In this document: one piece after another, positions 63,559-64,000 of the stretch
Numbering within the stretch: the first letter of the stretch is position 1
Layout: each line of letters opens with the position of its first letter
NCBI RefSeq assembly: GCF_000429485.1
Contig: NZ_AUBY01000015.1
Coordinates: 62,001 to 126,000, forward strand
From: Aliagarivorans marinus DSM 23064
GTDB lineage: Bacteria; Pseudomonadota; Gammaproteobacteria; Enterobacterales; Celerinatantimonadaceae
Reading direction: 5' to 3'
Length of the DNA: 64,000 nt
Translations under genes and position numbers: made by a program
Notes under the pieces: model-generated
What the model saw: the letters and a program-made list of their open reading frames with translations, nothing else
Databases searched by the model: none
What the model was told of the DNA's origin: nothing

Positions 63559-64000
63559 TTGCAGGAAACCATAGCAGCCCTTCTAGATAAGGCACGTCGC
63601 ACTCAACAACATCGCAAACAGCTGGCATTACAAACTATGTCGGCGGAGGTGCAGCAGGTGTTTGAGTTGCTGCCTTCGATGTTGCATTACCATCACCCGA
63701 GTATCCCGGGCTTTGTCGATGGTGAGGTGCCACAAGGTATTTGCCGTTTTGAACCGACCACCCGTCACTCCATCTTCCTGCAGCAGCACTTCTTGTGCAC
63801 CCCCGAGCAGCCGCAAAGTCGCGAGATCTTGGGTATCTATTCCATGGGCAGTACCGCAACCATTGGCCAGTCGCAGACCAGCGACTTGGATATTTGGGTG
63901 TGTCACGACGCCGAGATGGACGCCGAACGGGTGGAGCTGCTGCGCAGCAAGTGTGACAAAATCTCGGTGTGGGCCGACCACCAAGGGGTTGAGCTTAACT
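63559..64000 (+). CDS. cyaA: Class I adenylate cyclase, 5' part
   Basis: Makes cAMP for CRP. Only the first 147 codons are in the window; the gene runs off the right end. From TTG 63559 the product begins MQETIAALLDKARR, reaching FELLPSMLHYHHPSIPGF at the same distance from the start as E. coli CyaA, which also uses TTG. YSMGSTATIGQSQTSDLDIWVCH carries the Gly-Ser and Asp-x-Asp of the nucleotidyltransferase active site. AAAGAG lies just upstream. A poor start codon and a CRP-like site suggest tightly limited expression. Confidence 0.95.
   Translation, partial: MQETIAALLDKARRTQQHRKQLALQTMSAEVQQVFELLPSMLHYHHPSIPGFVDGEVPQGICRFEPTTRHSIFLQQHFLCTPEQPQSREILGIYSMGSTATIGQSQTSDLDIWVCHDAEMDAERVELLRSKCDKISVWADHQGVELN

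Overview
The window is a gene-dense stretch of chromosome from a gammaproteobacterium of the Alteromonadales type, most like Ferrimonas or Shewanella. Evidence: the gene orders coaBC-dut-slmA / radC / rpmB-rpmG / mutM / coaD, an LPS-core block with hldD, waaF, waaA and a Kdo kinase beside kbl-tdh, rhlB-gppA opposite trxA-rho, ubiD followed by fre, and hemCDXY divergent from a cyaA that starts with TTG. No tRNA, rRNA, CRISPR array, phage or insertion-sequence gene is visible. The genus is an inference; no 16S is present.

Layout. 0.1-2 kb: a helical protein, a YHS-domain protein and an MscS channel. 2.1-7.7 kb: housekeeping genes for CoA and dUTP metabolism, nucleoid occlusion, RadC, ribosomal proteins L28 and L33, and MutM. 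7.9-15.8 kb: LPS inner-core synthesis (four glycosyltransferases of families GT9, GT2 and GT25, Kdo kinase KdkA, Kdo transferase WaaA, heptosyltransferase II WaaF, HldD). 15.9-18.9 kb: a TetR regulator and the threonine-catabolic pair kbl-tdh. 19-28 kb: an accessory surface-glycan island with a QueC-like PP-loop enzyme, a polysaccharide pyruvyl transferase, two DTD-motif glycosyltransferase paralogues, GT25, GT9 and GT4 enzymes, a Wzi capsule-assembly outer-membrane protein and a small barrel-like partner. 28-40 kb: a c-di-GMP protein, rsmJ, a GNAT gene broken by a 7-bp tandem duplication, fabV, a 7TM-DISM protein with a degenerate GGDEF motif, a flavoprotein disulfide reductase with a C-terminal CxxC beside a peroxiredoxin-glutaredoxin fusion, and cheV. 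40-44.6 kb: a DUF2797 protein and a probable zinc-uptake operon (His-rich DUF2796 protein, ABC ATPase, FtsX-like permease, DUF3299). 44.6-50.8 kb: galR with two candidate operators, hemB, purEK. 50.9-59.3 kb: gppA-rhlB, trxA (flanked by two copies of a palindromic repeat), rho, ubiD-ferredoxin-fre. 59.3-64 kb: hemCDXY and the start of cyaA.

The strongest candidate for undescribed biology is the translationally coupled cassette at 18969-22578. It opens with a protein that has an SGGxDS PP-loop and a C-x9-C-x2-C-x2-C cluster like QueC, but here joined to a novel N-terminal region and coupled to a pyruvyl transferase and two glycosyltransferases. Other points for follow-up are the CxxC-tailed flavoenzyme/Prx-Grx pair, the broken GNAT gene, the Cys/His-rich small ORF in front of the zinc operon, the ferredoxin inserted between ubiD and fre, and a candidate small RNA after rsmJ.
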